A stretch of DNA of 64,000 nt from Rhodoferax sp. (lineage in GTDB: Bacteria; Pseudomonadota; Gammaproteobacteria; Burkholderiales; Burkholderiaceae_C). How positions within the stretch are numbered: the first letter of the stretch is position 1; the number at the start of each line of letters is the position of its first letter. Below are positions 41,138-49,761 of this stretch, piece by piece. The DNA lies in contig JARLJI010000102.1 in NCBI GenBank assembly GCA_031291295.1, positions 62,001-126,000 on the forward strand. Direction: 5' to 3'. Below the pieces are notes generated by a model that saw only the letters and a list, made by a program, of their open reading frames with translations, searched no databases and was not told the DNA's origin. Position numbers and translations under genes: made by a program.

Positions 41138-41917
41138 TTAATGGCCGGTCCACACCGGCTTGCGCTTTTCGCGAAAGGCCAGCTGCCCCTCCATCGCGTC
41201 TTCGGTCAGTGCAAACAGGCCGATCTGGCTCTCGGTAAAGGCCATCGACTCCTCGAACGACATGGCCTCGATCGTCTTCATGGTGTACAGGCCGCGGCGA
41301 ATCGCGGCGGGCGATTTGTCCAGCAGGCGCTCCAGCAGCCATTGCAGCTTGCCGTCGAGGTCGCTGCTCACGTAGTTGATCAGCGAATATTCAAGCGCCT
41401 GGGCTGCGGTGAGCGGCTCGCCGGTCAGGCACATCTCGGCCAGCACGCGGCGCGGAATCAGGTGGCCCAGCACACTGAGCACCTGCGCCGGGAACAGGCC
41501 GACCTTGACCTCGGGCAATCCGAAGATGGCCTGGTCGCTCGCCACCACCATGTCGCACATGCCCATGATGCCCATGCCGCCGGCCATGCAGGCACCGTTG
41601 ACGCGCGCGACCAGCGGCACGGTTGATTGCCGCGCCTGGCGGAACAGGTTGGCGAAGCCGGCATGAGGCTCGGCGTAGTCGAACTTGAACGACTTGCCGC
41701 TTTGCAGGTCGGCGCCTGCACAAAAGGCGCGCGTGCCGGCCCCGGTGATGACGATGGCGCGCACGTCGCGGCCCTTGCCGGCGCGTGCCAGCGCATCGGA
41801 CAGACCCGTGAGCACGCCCGGGCTGATCGCGTTGCGCCGGTCCTCGCGGTTGATGGTCAGCCACATGACGGGACCGCGCATCTCTTCAATCAGTTCGGGG
41901 GGAGTGTCTTGAGTCAT
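41138..41917 (-). CDS. atuE: Enoyl-CoA hydratase family, isohexenylglutaconyl-CoA hydratase (AtuE)
   Basis: The 259-residue crotonase-fold protein has the oxyanion-hole segment AGTRAFCAGADLQSG and the second signature GACMAGGMGIMGMCDMVVAS. By operon context it hydrates the product of the geranyl-CoA carboxylase, isohexenyl-glutaconyl-CoA. ATG 41917 is chosen because AAGGAAAA lies directly upstream and the typical N-terminus (MTQDTPPELIEEMRGPVMW) follows; the frame runs further upstream without similarity. Confidence 0.82.
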   Translation of the reverse strand: MTQDTPPELIEEMRGPVMWLTINREDRRNAISPGVLTGLSDALARAGKGRDVRAIVITGAGTRAFCAGADLQSGKSFKFDYAEPHAGFANLFRQARQSTVPLVARVNGACMAGGMGIMGMCDMVVASDQAIFGLPEVKVGLFPAQVLSVLGHLIPRRVLAEMCLTGEPLTAAQALEYSLINYVSSDLDGKLQWLLERLLDKSPAAIRRGLYTMKTIEAMSFEESMAFTESQIGLFALTEDAMEGQLAFREKRKPVWTGH

Positions 41918-41945
41918 GGTTTTTCCTTGTCTTTTTCCTTGTCTC

Positions 41946-43538
41946 TCAACGGGCGGCATCGGCGGCGCCGTCCCAGAGCCGCGCATGCTCCTTGCGCAGC
42001 AGGTTCTTCTGGACCTTGCCGGTAGCCGTGGCCGGCAGTGTGGTCACGAAACGCACCGCCTTGGGCACTTCAAACGTGCCCAGGCGGGGGCGGCAGTGCT
42101 CGATAATGGCCGCCTCGTCGCAGGTGGCGCCGGGCTTGCGCACGACGAAGGCGCACACGGCCTCGCTCCAGTGCGGGTGCGGCAGCCCGAGCACGGCCAC
42201 GCCGGCCACGTCCGGGTGCGCCAGGATGACGGCCTCGACCTTGACGCTGGCGACGTTCTCGCCGCCGGTCTTGATCATGTCCTTCTTGCGGTCGAGGAAC
42301 AGCATCTGCCCGCCATCGTCGAACATGCCAAGGTCACCCGTGTGGTGCCAGCCGTATTTTTGTGCCTCTGCAGTGGCCTGCGGGTCCTTGAAATAGCCCA
42401 GCATCACATTGGGGCCGCGGTGCACGATCTCGCCGACTTCGCCCGGGGGCAGCAGGCGGCCCGTGTCGTCCATGATGGCGGCTTCGCAGGCCACGCCGCA
42501 GGTGCCCCAGTAGTTGGCGTCGCGCTGCGGGTTCTCCACCGCCCGAAAGCTCATGGTGGCCGGGTAAACCTCGGTCTGCCCCGTGGCCAGCATGATGTTG
42601 TGCGTCATTTTTTCGCAAATTTTCTGGATCAGCGGGCGCGGCATCGGCGCCATGGCGTAGATGCACAGCCGCATGGCAGAGTAGTCGGGCGTGGCATACG
42701 TGGTGTCGGCCAGCAGCGCCGTGTACATCATGGGCAGTCCCACGAACACCGTCACTTTTTCTTCAGTGACCAGGCGCGCCACTTCGCCGGGCACAAACGC
42801 GCGGGCCAGCACCACGCTGGCGCCGATGGCGCAGGCGCTGGCGGCCATCACGTGCTGCGCGCAATGGAACAGCGGCAGCAAGCCGGTGAACACATCATTG
42901 GGCGTCATCGCGAAATCCGCCAGATTGCCGACGATCGCACTGTAGGCCGAGGCGTGCGAATGCACCACGCCCTTGGGGTGTCCGGTGGTGCCGCTGGTGT
43001 ACATGATGAGCGCCGGCTGCTGCCCGTCGATGTCGATCTCCGGCAGGCTCGTGGCGCGCCCCTGCAGCGCCTGCTGCAGCGAAGTGCCGCCGGCAGCCCC
43101 CGCCGTGGCCATGGTCAAAATGAGCGGCACGGCCAGCGCGTCCAGCACGCTCGCCATGCCCGGCTGCGCCCGAATGGCCTCGTCGACGACGACGCAGCTC
43201 ACCTCGGCGTGGCGCAGCACGTAGTCGATGGCTTGCGGCTCCAGTTTGATGTTGACGGGCACCCAGACGTTGCCGGATTTGTGGATGCCGTTGATCGCCA
43301 CCAGCATGTTGGCCGAATTGGCGCACAGCATGCCGATCTGCCGGCCGCTGCCCACGCTCTGCAGCAGGTGGTGCGCGAACTGAGAGCTGCGCGCATCCAG
43401 TTCGGTGTAGTTCAGACGCACGTCACCGTCCACCACAGCGTTGCGCGCGCCGTATTTTTGTGCGGTGCGGTGCACCAGATCGCCCAGGGCGATGCGGCGG
43501 ATGCGCCGGGCCTCGGCTGAAACGGGCATGTCGATCAT
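41946..43538 (-). CDS. atuH: Acyl-CoA synthetase (AMP-binding), probably AtuH
   Basis: The 530-residue ligase has the AMP-binding motif IMYTSGTTGHPKG, the GTCG-type adenine motif and the C-terminal hinge WHHTGDLGMFDDGGQMLFLDRKKDMIKTGGENV. It would activate citronellic or geranic acid to the CoA thioester, the entry to the Atu pathway. The start is preceded by AGGAGACC. It lies between the acyl-CoA dehydrogenase and atuE genes. Confidence 0.82.
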   Translation of the reverse strand: MIDMPVSAEARRIRRIALGDLVHRTAQKYGARNAVVDGDVRLNYTELDARSSQFAHHLLQSVGSGRQIGMLCANSANMLVAINGIHKSGNVWVPVNIKLEPQAIDYVLRHAEVSCVVVDEAIRAQPGMASVLDALAVPLILTMATAGAAGGTSLQQALQGRATSLPEIDIDGQQPALIMYTSGTTGHPKGVVHSHASAYSAIVGNLADFAMTPNDVFTGLLPLFHCAQHVMAASACAIGASVVLARAFVPGEVARLVTEEKVTVFVGLPMMYTALLADTTYATPDYSAMRLCIYAMAPMPRPLIQKICEKMTHNIMLATGQTEVYPATMSFRAVENPQRDANYWGTCGVACEAAIMDDTGRLLPPGEVGEIVHRGPNVMLGYFKDPQATAEAQKYGWHHTGDLGMFDDGGQMLFLDRKKDMIKTGGENVASVKVEAVILAHPDVAGVAVLGLPHPHWSEAVCAFVVRKPGATCDEAAIIEHCRPRLGTFEVPKAVRFVTTLPATATGKVQKNLLRKEHARLWDGAADAAR

Positions 43539-43596
43539 TTTGGGGTCTCCTCGAAGTTGAGCGGCGTAAAAACAGACTTCATTGCGGCAGCGGCCA

Positions 43597-44850
43597 TCAC
43601 AGCCCCCACTGGCGCGCGGCCAGATCTTTCATGATGTCCTCGGCGCCGCCGCCGATCATCATGACCTTGACCTCGCGGTAGAGGCGCTCGCTGACGGTGC
43701 CGCGCATGAAGCCCATGCCGCCCAGGATCTGCACCGCCTGGTCTGCGCAGAACTGCATGGTTTGGGTCGCGTGATTTTTGAGTACACAGACCTGCGCGAC
43801 CCAGTCCGGACTGGTATCGCCTGCATCGGCGCGGGCGGCCAGCGCCTCCAGCCACGCGGCGGTGGAATGGATGCGCATCTGCATATCGACCAGCTTGTGG
43901 CGCACCGCCTGATGGCCCACCAGCGCTGTGCCAAAGGTCTTGCGCTGGCGCGCCCAGGCAAGCGCCTCGTCGAAGCAGGCCCGGCTGAAGCCCAGCGCGG
44001 CGGCGGCCATGCCGAAGCGCTCGCCGTTGAAGTTGCTCATGATGATGCGAAAGCCCGCGCCCTCCTCGCCCAGCAGGTAGCGCGCTGGCACGCGCACGCC
44101 ATCAAAGCGCAGGTGCGCGGTGTCGGAGCACAGCCAGCCCATCTTGTCCAACCGGCTGCGCGACAGGCCCGCGCTCGTGCCAGGCACCAGCAGCATCGAG
44201 ATACCGGACGCGCCTTTGCTGCCGGCGCCACCGCCGGGCCGCCCCAAGGCGGCGCCAGCCCCCTCGGGGGGCAGCGCACCATGCGAAGCAGGAAGCGTGG
44301 GGGCACCCATTTCGCCCGTGCGCACGGCCACGGTGATCCAGTCGGCGCGCATGCCCGACGTGATGAAGACCTTTTCGCCATCGATCACGTAGTCGTCGCC
44401 GTCACGCCGCGCCGTGGTACGCAGCGCTGCCACGTCGGAGCCGCCGCCGGGCTCGGTGATGGCCAGCGCGGCAATCTGCTCGCCCGCCAGCACCGGCGGA
44501 ATCACCTCGCGCCGCACCGCCTCGCTGCCATACGCCAGCACCGGCGGCAGGCCGATGTTGTGCGACAGCAGGCTGGCCAGTACGCCGCCGCTGGCGCCAA
44601 AGTGGCACAGCGCCACCCACATATCCATGCGCAGGGCGTAGGGCGCGGGCGTGCCGCCGTAGGCTTCGGGGTAGCCCAGGCCGAGCAGGCCCAGTTCGCC
44701 GGCGCGGCGGTACAGGCTGCGCGGGAATTCGCCGGCCTCGTCCCATGCGGTGACGTGGGGCGCGATCTCGCTGCGGGCGAAGCGCTCGACCGTGTCGGTC
44801 AGCGCCGCGCGGTCGGCCTGGAGTTCACTGGATACGGTTTGCTGTGTCAT
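43597..44850 (-). CDS. Acyl-CoA dehydrogenase, second copy in the atu operon
   Basis: The 417-residue flavoenzyme has the FAD motif ITEPGGGSD, the substrate motif RDGDDYVIDGEKVFIT and the C-terminal QILGGMGFMRG block. Compared with the family it carries about 25 extra residues (about 180-205, rich in Gly/Ala/Pro) that coincide with a dispersed repeat at 44233-44306. The insertion follows the beta-domain strand GEMGAPTL, in a loop, so activity may survive. The start overlaps the atuF stop (ATGA). It could oxidise citronellyl-CoA or a downstream branched acyl-CoA; the copy at 46875 is closer to AtuD. Confidence 0.85.
   Translation of the reverse strand: MTQQTVSSELQADRAALTDTVERFARSEIAPHVTAWDEAGEFPRSLYRRAGELGLLGLGYPEAYGGTPAPYALRMDMWVALCHFGASGGVLASLLSHNIGLPPVLAYGSEAVRREVIPPVLAGEQIAALAITEPGGGSDVAALRTTARRDGDDYVIDGEKVFITSGMRADWITVAVRTGEMGAPTLPASHGALPPEGAGAALGRPGGGAGSKGASGISMLLVPGTSAGLSRSRLDKMGWLCSDTAHLRFDGVRVPARYLLGEEGAGFRIIMSNFNGERFGMAAAALGFSRACFDEALAWARQRKTFGTALVGHQAVRHKLVDMQMRIHSTAAWLEALAARADAGDTSPDWVAQVCVLKNHATQTMQFCADQAVQILGGMGFMRGTVSERLYREVKVMMIGGGAEDIMKDLAARQWGL
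44233..44306 (-). repeat. GC-rich palindromic dispersed repeat inside the acyl-CoA dehydrogenase gene
   Basis: The segment contains CCAAGGCGGCGCCAGCCCCC, TCGGGGGGCAGCG, and AAGCGTGGGGGC, a pattern I know as a common intergenic repeat of Comamonadaceae (from memory, not searched). GCCCCC/GGGGGGC forms its hairpin. It is read in frame. Confidence 0.7.
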
Positions 44851-46862
44851 GCGCGTGCCTCCCCGGTGGCGGCTGGCATGAGCGCCGCAAAGCGCACCAG
44901 CACCTGGCCGGGCGCGACCTGCTGGCCGGGGCTGACCAGCACCTCGGCCACAGTGGCGGCGACTGCGCCGGCCAGGCTGTGCTCCAGCTTCATCGATTCG
45001 ATCACCACGGCCGTGTCGCCCGCGGCCAGCGTCTGGCCCGCCACGGCGAGCACCTGCACCACGCGGCCGTTGAAGGGCGCACGCAGTTCCGTGGCGCCCG
45101 CGCCCGCGCCGGCACGCGCGGCCGGGAGCAGCGAAACATCTTCCAGCCACCAGTCCACCGTACCGGCTTGCAGATGCCAGCGCCGGCCGCCCGCGTGCGC
45201 CACGCGCACGCGGCGCGCCAAACCGTCCTGCACGCATTGCACGGCGCCATCGGGCAGGCGCGTGAGCTGCATATGCCGGGCCGGCGGCGCCTGCGGGCCC
45301 AGCGGCTGAACTTGCAGGCGGCCCGCGCCCAGTTCCTGCACCGCCAGCGCCGTAGTGGTGTCGCGATGGCGCAGCCGCAGCGGCCGCGGAAACGCGCAGG
45401 GCAAGCCCTGTCTCACCATATTTTGATTAAAAACAGCTGCCAGCCCGCATGCATCATGCGCGTGAAGCTCCTTTTTTTGTAGCGCATCGCGCACCGCATC
45501 GGCCTCGCCGGCGAGGAAGGAGATCAGCGCCTGTCCCGCGCGGAACTGCGGGTGCGCCAGGCACTCGGCCAGAAAGGCGCGATTCGTCGGCAAGCCGAGC
45601 AATTCGGTCTGCCCGAGCGCCTGCAACAACGCGTCGATGGCAGCCTCGCGCGTGGCGGCATGCACGATGAGCTTGCCCAGCATGGCGTCGTAGTACGGCG
45701 TGACCTCCTGGCCGCGCTCGATCGCGTGGTCGAAGCGCAGCGTGGGGCGGGCATCTGCACTCAACGGTGCGACAGCAAATGCACTGGCGGCAGGCGCGGC
45801 AAAGTGCAGCACGCGTCCCGTGTGCGGCGTGAAGCGCTCGTCCTCGGCGCACAGGCGCACCTCGATCGCATGGCCCTGCAGCCGCACCTCGTGCTGCGCC
45901 AGCGGCAGCGGCTCGCCGCGCGCCACGCGGATTTGCCACTCGACCAGATCCAGCCCTGTGAGCGCTTCGGTCACCGGGTGTTCGACCTGCAGCCGGGTGT
46001 TCATCTCCATCAGATAGAAATCTTTTCCCTCCAGCAAAAACTCCACCGTGCCCGCGCCCACGTAGCCGGCGCCTTGGGCCAGCGCCACGGCGCAGGCGCC
46101 CATGCGCTCGCGCAGGGCGGCGTCCACCGCCGGGCTGGGGCTTTCCTCGATGATTTTCTGGTGGCGCCGCTGCACCGAGCAGTCGCGCTCGCCCAGATGG
46201 ATGCAATGGCCGTGCGTGTCGGCAAACACCTGCACCTCGACATGGCGCGGATGCAAGAGCGCGCGCTCGATCAGCAGCTCGCCATTGCCAAAGCCGGCCA
46301 GCGCCTCGGAGCACGCACTGGCCAGCGCGGCGGGCAACTGCGCGGCATCCGCTACCTGCCGCATGCCGCGCCCGCCGCCGCCCGCCACGGCCTTGACCAT
46401 GACGGGGTAGCCGACGCGCGCAGCCTCGCTCACAAAGCGCTCTTCGCTCTGGTCCTCGCCCGCGTAGCCCGGCAGGCAGGGCACGCCCTGCGCCGCGGCC
46501 AGCGCCTTGGCCGCCGACTTGCTGCCCAGCGCGCGGATGGCGGCGGGCGGCGGGCCAATCCAGCACAGGCCGGCGTCCTGCACGGCCTGGGCAAAGCGCG
46601 CGTCCTCGCTCAAAAAACCATAGCCGGGATGGATGGCGTCGGCGCCGGTGGCGCGCGCGGCCTCCAGCAGCCGCTCCACGCGCAGGTAGCTCTCGGCCGA
46701 GGTGGTGCCGCCCAGCGCAAAGGCCAGCGTGGCCTCGCGCACATGCAGCGCCTGCGCGTCGGGTTCGGCATACACCGCCACGGTCTCGATGCCCATGGCA
46801 TGCGCCGTGCGGATGACGCGCCGGGCGATCTCGCCGCGATTGGCAATCAGGATTCTTTTCAT
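44847..46862 (-). CDS. atuF: Geranyl-CoA carboxylase alpha subunit (biotin carboxylase + BCCP)
   Basis: The 671-residue protein has the biotin carboxylase domain (ILIANRGEIARRV at the start, GGGGRGMR ATP loop, MEMNTRLQVEHPVTE) and a C-terminal biotinyl domain with the lysine in IESMKLEHSL. With AtuC it forms the carboxylase that adds CO2 to the gamma-methyl of cis-geranyl-CoA. Sequence alone cannot separate it from methylcrotonyl-CoA carboxylase; the surrounding atu genes decide. Around residues 461-483 (QKKELHAHDACGLAAVFNQN) a short dispersed repeat is translated between the two domains. Confidence 0.87.
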   Translation of the reverse strand: MKRILIANRGEIARRVIRTAHAMGIETVAVYAEPDAQALHVREATLAFALGGTTSAESYLRVERLLEAARATGADAIHPGYGFLSEDARFAQAVQDAGLCWIGPPPAAIRALGSKSAAKALAAAQGVPCLPGYAGEDQSEERFVSEAARVGYPVMVKAVAGGGGRGMRQVADAAQLPAALASACSEALAGFGNGELLIERALLHPRHVEVQVFADTHGHCIHLGERDCSVQRRHQKIIEESPSPAVDAALRERMGACAVALAQGAGYVGAGTVEFLLEGKDFYLMEMNTRLQVEHPVTEALTGLDLVEWQIRVARGEPLPLAQHEVRLQGHAIEVRLCAEDERFTPHTGRVLHFAAPAASAFAVAPLSADARPTLRFDHAIERGQEVTPYYDAMLGKLIVHAATREAAIDALLQALGQTELLGLPTNRAFLAECLAHPQFRAGQALISFLAGEADAVRDALQKKELHAHDACGLAAVFNQNMVRQGLPCAFPRPLRLRHRDTTTALAVQELGAGRLQVQPLGPQAPPARHMQLTRLPDGAVQCVQDGLARRVRVAHAGGRRWHLQAGTVDWWLEDVSLLPAARAGAGAGATELRAPFNGRVVQVLAVAGQTLAAGDTAVVIESMKLEHSLAGAVAATVAEVLVSPGQQVAPGQVLVRFAALMPAATGEARA
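45414..45484 (-). repeat. Short dispersed repeat inside atuF
   Basis: On the minus strand GCGCTACAAAAAAAGGAGCT is followed by a GGCTGGCAGCTG core and TTTTTAATCAAAATATG. It is AT-rich against GC-rich flanks and read in frame. It is the clearest large copy of the short repeat family in this window. Confidence 0.55.
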
Positions 46863-46874
46863 GCGCGCGCTCGA

Positions 46875-48053
46875 TCAGGCGCCGTGCCGTTTGGCGATGC
46901 CCATGGTCTTGGCGATGATGCCCATCATCACCTCGTCGGCGCCGCCGCCAATCGAGCCCAGGCGGCCGTCGCGGAACAGGCGCGAGGCGCGGTTCTCCCA
47001 GGTGAAGCCCATGCCGCCCCAGAACTGCAGGCAGGTGTCGGCGACGATGCGGTTCAGCCGGCCGGCCTTGAGCTTGGCCATGCTGGCCAGCTGCAGCACG
47101 TCCTGGCCCTGCACATACAGATCGCAAGCGCTCCAGGTCAGCGCGCGCAGCGCCTCCACTTCAGTTTGCAGCTCGGCCAGCTTGAACTGCACCCATTGCT
47201 GGTCGGCCAGCGTGGCGCCGAACATCTTGCGTTCCTGCGCCCATTCGATCGTGGCCCGGATGCACTGGTCCAGCGACACCAGGCAGCTCGCGCCCGCCCA
47301 CAGGCGCTCCTCCTGGAACTGCTGCATCTGGTAGATGAAGCCCTGGCCTTCCTGGCCGATCAGGTTGCGCTGCGGCACGCGCACCTCGTCGAAATAGATC
47401 AGCCCGGTGTCGCTGCTGTTCATGCCGATCTTGCGGATCTTCTGCGCCACCTCGATGCCCTTCGTGAGCTTGCCGTTCGGGCCGTCGCGCATGGGCACCA
47501 TCACCAGGCTCTTGTTCTTGTGCACGGGGCCGTCGCTGGTGTTGACCAGCATGCACATCCAGTCGGCCTGCAGGCTGTTGGTGATCCACATTTTCTGGCC
47601 GCTGATGACATAGTCGTCGCCATCCTTGCGCGCATGGCTCTTGATTCCGGCCACGTCGCTGCCCGCGCCCGGCTCGGAGACGCCGATGCAGCCCACCATG
47701 TCGCCGCGAATAGCCGGCGCCAGGAACTCGCGGCGCAGTTCGTCGCTGCCAAAGCGCGCCAGGGCGGGTGTGCACATGTCGGTCTGCACGCCAATCGCCA
47801 TGGGCACTCCGCCGCAGGTGGTGTGGCCCAGCGCCTCGGCCATGGCCAGGCCGTAGGAGTAGTCGAGCCCGGCGCCGCCAAAGGCCTCGGGCTTGGTCAG
47901 GCCCAGCATGCCCAAATCACCGAGCTTCTTGAAGACCTCGTGCGCGGGGAAGATGCCGGCCTCTTCCCATTCGTCCACATGAGGGTTGATCTCCTGCTCG
48001 ATGAAGCGCTGCAGGGTTTTCTGGATTTCGCGGTGTTCGTGCGTGAATTGCAT
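46875..48053 (-). CDS. atuD: Citronellyl-CoA dehydrogenase (AtuD-like acyl-CoA dehydrogenase)
   Basis: The 392-residue protein begins with the AtuD-like N-terminus (FIEQEINPHVDEWEEAGIFP) and has the FAD motifs VSEPGAGSDVAG and WITNS plus the C-terminal LQFWGGMGFTWENRASRLFRD. It oxidises citronellyl-CoA to geranyl-CoA, the substrate of AtuC/F. ATG 48053 starts the conserved region. It lies between atuC and atuF, and a second dehydrogenase of the operon lies downstream of atuF. Confidence 0.82.
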   Translation of the reverse strand: MQFTHEHREIQKTLQRFIEQEINPHVDEWEEAGIFPAHEVFKKLGDLGMLGLTKPEAFGGAGLDYSYGLAMAEALGHTTCGGVPMAIGVQTDMCTPALARFGSDELRREFLAPAIRGDMVGCIGVSEPGAGSDVAGIKSHARKDGDDYVISGQKMWITNSLQADWMCMLVNTSDGPVHKNKSLVMVPMRDGPNGKLTKGIEVAQKIRKIGMNSSDTGLIYFDEVRVPQRNLIGQEGQGFIYQMQQFQEERLWAGASCLVSLDQCIRATIEWAQERKMFGATLADQQWVQFKLAELQTEVEALRALTWSACDLYVQGQDVLQLASMAKLKAGRLNRIVADTCLQFWGGMGFTWENRASRLFRDGRLGSIGGGADEVMMGIIAKTMGIAKRHGA

Positions 48054-48111
48054 CGTGTGTCTCCGGAGTGGTGGGGCTGAAATCAGGAACCGAATGGGGA
48101 TCGGGCGGCGG

Positions 48112-49761
48112 CTACATCCTCGCCACGCCAAACTGCATCGGGCGCAGGGTGCGGGCCTCGGCCTCGGCGCACATGTCCAGGCACTGGCGCAGCACGTCGC
48201 GCGTGTCGCGCGGGTCAATCACGCCGTCGTCCAGCAGCAGGCCGCTGGTAGTGGCCACGTCGGCCTGGGCCTCGAACATCTGCACGATGCGCTCAAACTG
48301 CGCCCTGGATTTTTCGGGATCGGGCGCAAGGCCTTTGCGCTTTAGGGCCGCGTCATTCACGATCTCCATGGTGCGCGCGGCCTGCTCGGCGCCCATGACG
48401 GACGTGCGCGCGCTGGGCCAGCTGAACAAAAAGCGCGGCGCATAACCGCGCCCGCACATGCCGTAGTTGCCGGCACCAAAACTGGCGCCGCACTGGATGG
48501 TGATCTGCGGCACGGTGGCATTGGTCACGGCCTGGATCATCTTGCTGCCGTGCTTGATCATGCCGCCCTGCTCGGCGTCCTTGCCGACCATGTAGCCAGT
48601 AGTGTTCTGCAGGTAGATGAGGGGCTGGCCGCGCTGGCACATCCACTGGATGAAATGCGTGGCCTTGTTGGCGCCGGCCACGTCGATGGGCCCGTTGTTG
48701 CTGATGAACGCCACCGCATGGCCGGCCACACGGGCCTGTACGCACAGCGTTTGCGCGCCGTACAGCGGCTTGAATTCGAGCAGGTCCGAGTCGTCGACCA
48801 GGCGCGCGATGACCTCGCGCATGTCCACCGGCTCGCGGTGGTGCGGGGGCATCAGGCCGAGCAATTCGTCGGCATCGAATCTCGGACTGTCATGCCGGGC
48901 TTGACCCGGCATCCACGGTGACGCGCTTTCAACGGTGGATTCCCGCCTGCGCGGGAATGACAACTTCTCAACAACCTCCCGTGCAATTCCCAACGCCTGC
49001 CGGTCATCCTCCGCCAGGTACTCGCCCAGGCCCGAGATAGTCGTGTGCATCTCGGCGCCGCCCAGCTCTTCCTCGGTCGCGACCTCGCCGGTGGCGGCCA
49101 TGAGCAGCGGCGGCCCCGCCAGGAAGGCGCGCGAGCGGCCGCGCACCATGATGACCACGTCCGACAGCCCCGGCATGTAGGCGCCACCCGCGGTGCCCGA
49201 GCCGTGCTGCACCGTGATCACCGGAATGCCCGCGGCGGACAGGCGCGCGAGGTTGCGAAACAGCGCGCCGCCGTGCACGAAGCCCTCGACGCGGTAGCGC
49301 ATCAGGTTGGCGCCAGCGCTCTCGACCAGGTGAATGAAGGGCAGCTTGTTCTGCAGCGCGATCTCCTGCACGCGCAGGATCTTGTCCAGACCCATGGGCT
49401 GGATCGCACCCGCCTCGATGCCCGAATCGCTCGCGACGACCATGCAGCGCACGCCGCTCACGAAGCCGATGCCCGCGAGCACGCCGCCGCCCGGCACCGA
49501 CAGCGCCGGGTCCTTGTGGTCGTGCAGAAAGCCCGCCAGGGAACACAGCGGCAGCCATGGGCTGCCCGGGTCGAGCAGCAGGGCCACACGCTCGCGCGGC
49601 AGCAACTGGCCGCGCTTGTCGAACACGGGTTTTGATTTGGCCGAGGCATGGGCGGCGCGATCTTCGAGTGCGCGCAGTGCGTCCAGCCGTTCCAGCATGG
49701 CGGCGCGGCGCTGCTGTGCGACAGGCGACTGGGGGTTCCAGCGCGATTCGAAAGCGCTCAT
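48112..49761 (-). CDS. atuC: Geranyl-CoA carboxylase beta subunit (carboxyltransferase)
   Basis: The 549-residue protein has both carboxyltransferase halves: VESAGANLMRY...GSGTAGGAYMPGLSD in the first and NNGPIDVAGANKATHFIQWM...GASFGAGNYGMCGRGYAPRFLFSWPSAR in the second. With AtuF it carboxylates cis-geranyl-CoA. Between the halves the sequence FPRRRESTVES...PWMPGQARHDS is an in-frame translated repeat of about 25 residues (48889-48963), close to GLGEYLAEDDRQALGIAREVV, a loop before the second half. ATG 49761 overlaps the stop of the SDR gene (ATGA). Confidence 0.87.
   Translation of the reverse strand: MSAFESRWNPQSPVAQQRRAAMLERLDALRALEDRAAHASAKSKPVFDKRGQLLPRERVALLLDPGSPWLPLCSLAGFLHDHKDPALSVPGGGVLAGIGFVSGVRCMVVASDSGIEAGAIQPMGLDKILRVQEIALQNKLPFIHLVESAGANLMRYRVEGFVHGGALFRNLARLSAAGIPVITVQHGSGTAGGAYMPGLSDVVIMVRGRSRAFLAGPPLLMAATGEVATEEELGGAEMHTTISGLGEYLAEDDRQALGIAREVVEKLSFPRRRESTVESASPWMPGQARHDSPRFDADELLGLMPPHHREPVDMREVIARLVDDSDLLEFKPLYGAQTLCVQARVAGHAVAFISNNGPIDVAGANKATHFIQWMCQRGQPLIYLQNTTGYMVGKDAEQGGMIKHGSKMIQAVTNATVPQITIQCGASFGAGNYGMCGRGYAPRFLFSWPSARTSVMGAEQAARTMEIVNDAALKRKGLAPDPEKSRAQFERIVQMFEAQADVATTSGLLLDDGVIDPRDTRDVLRQCLDMCAEAEARTLRPMQFGVARM
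48889..48963 (-). repeat. Palindromic dispersed repeat inside atuC
   Basis: GTCATGCCGGGCTTGACCCG...CATCCA at one end and GGATTCCCGCCTGCGCGGG...AATGACA at the other form two hairpins; this is the widespread 'FPRRRES / MPGQARHD' coding-capable element. It is 75 bases, a multiple of three, and keeps the frame. Confidence 0.85.

Noticed and set aside
45552-48080. An 842-codon plus-strand frame across atuF and atuD
   Set aside because: Shadow of two clearly identified minus-strand genes; no motif and typical antisense composition.
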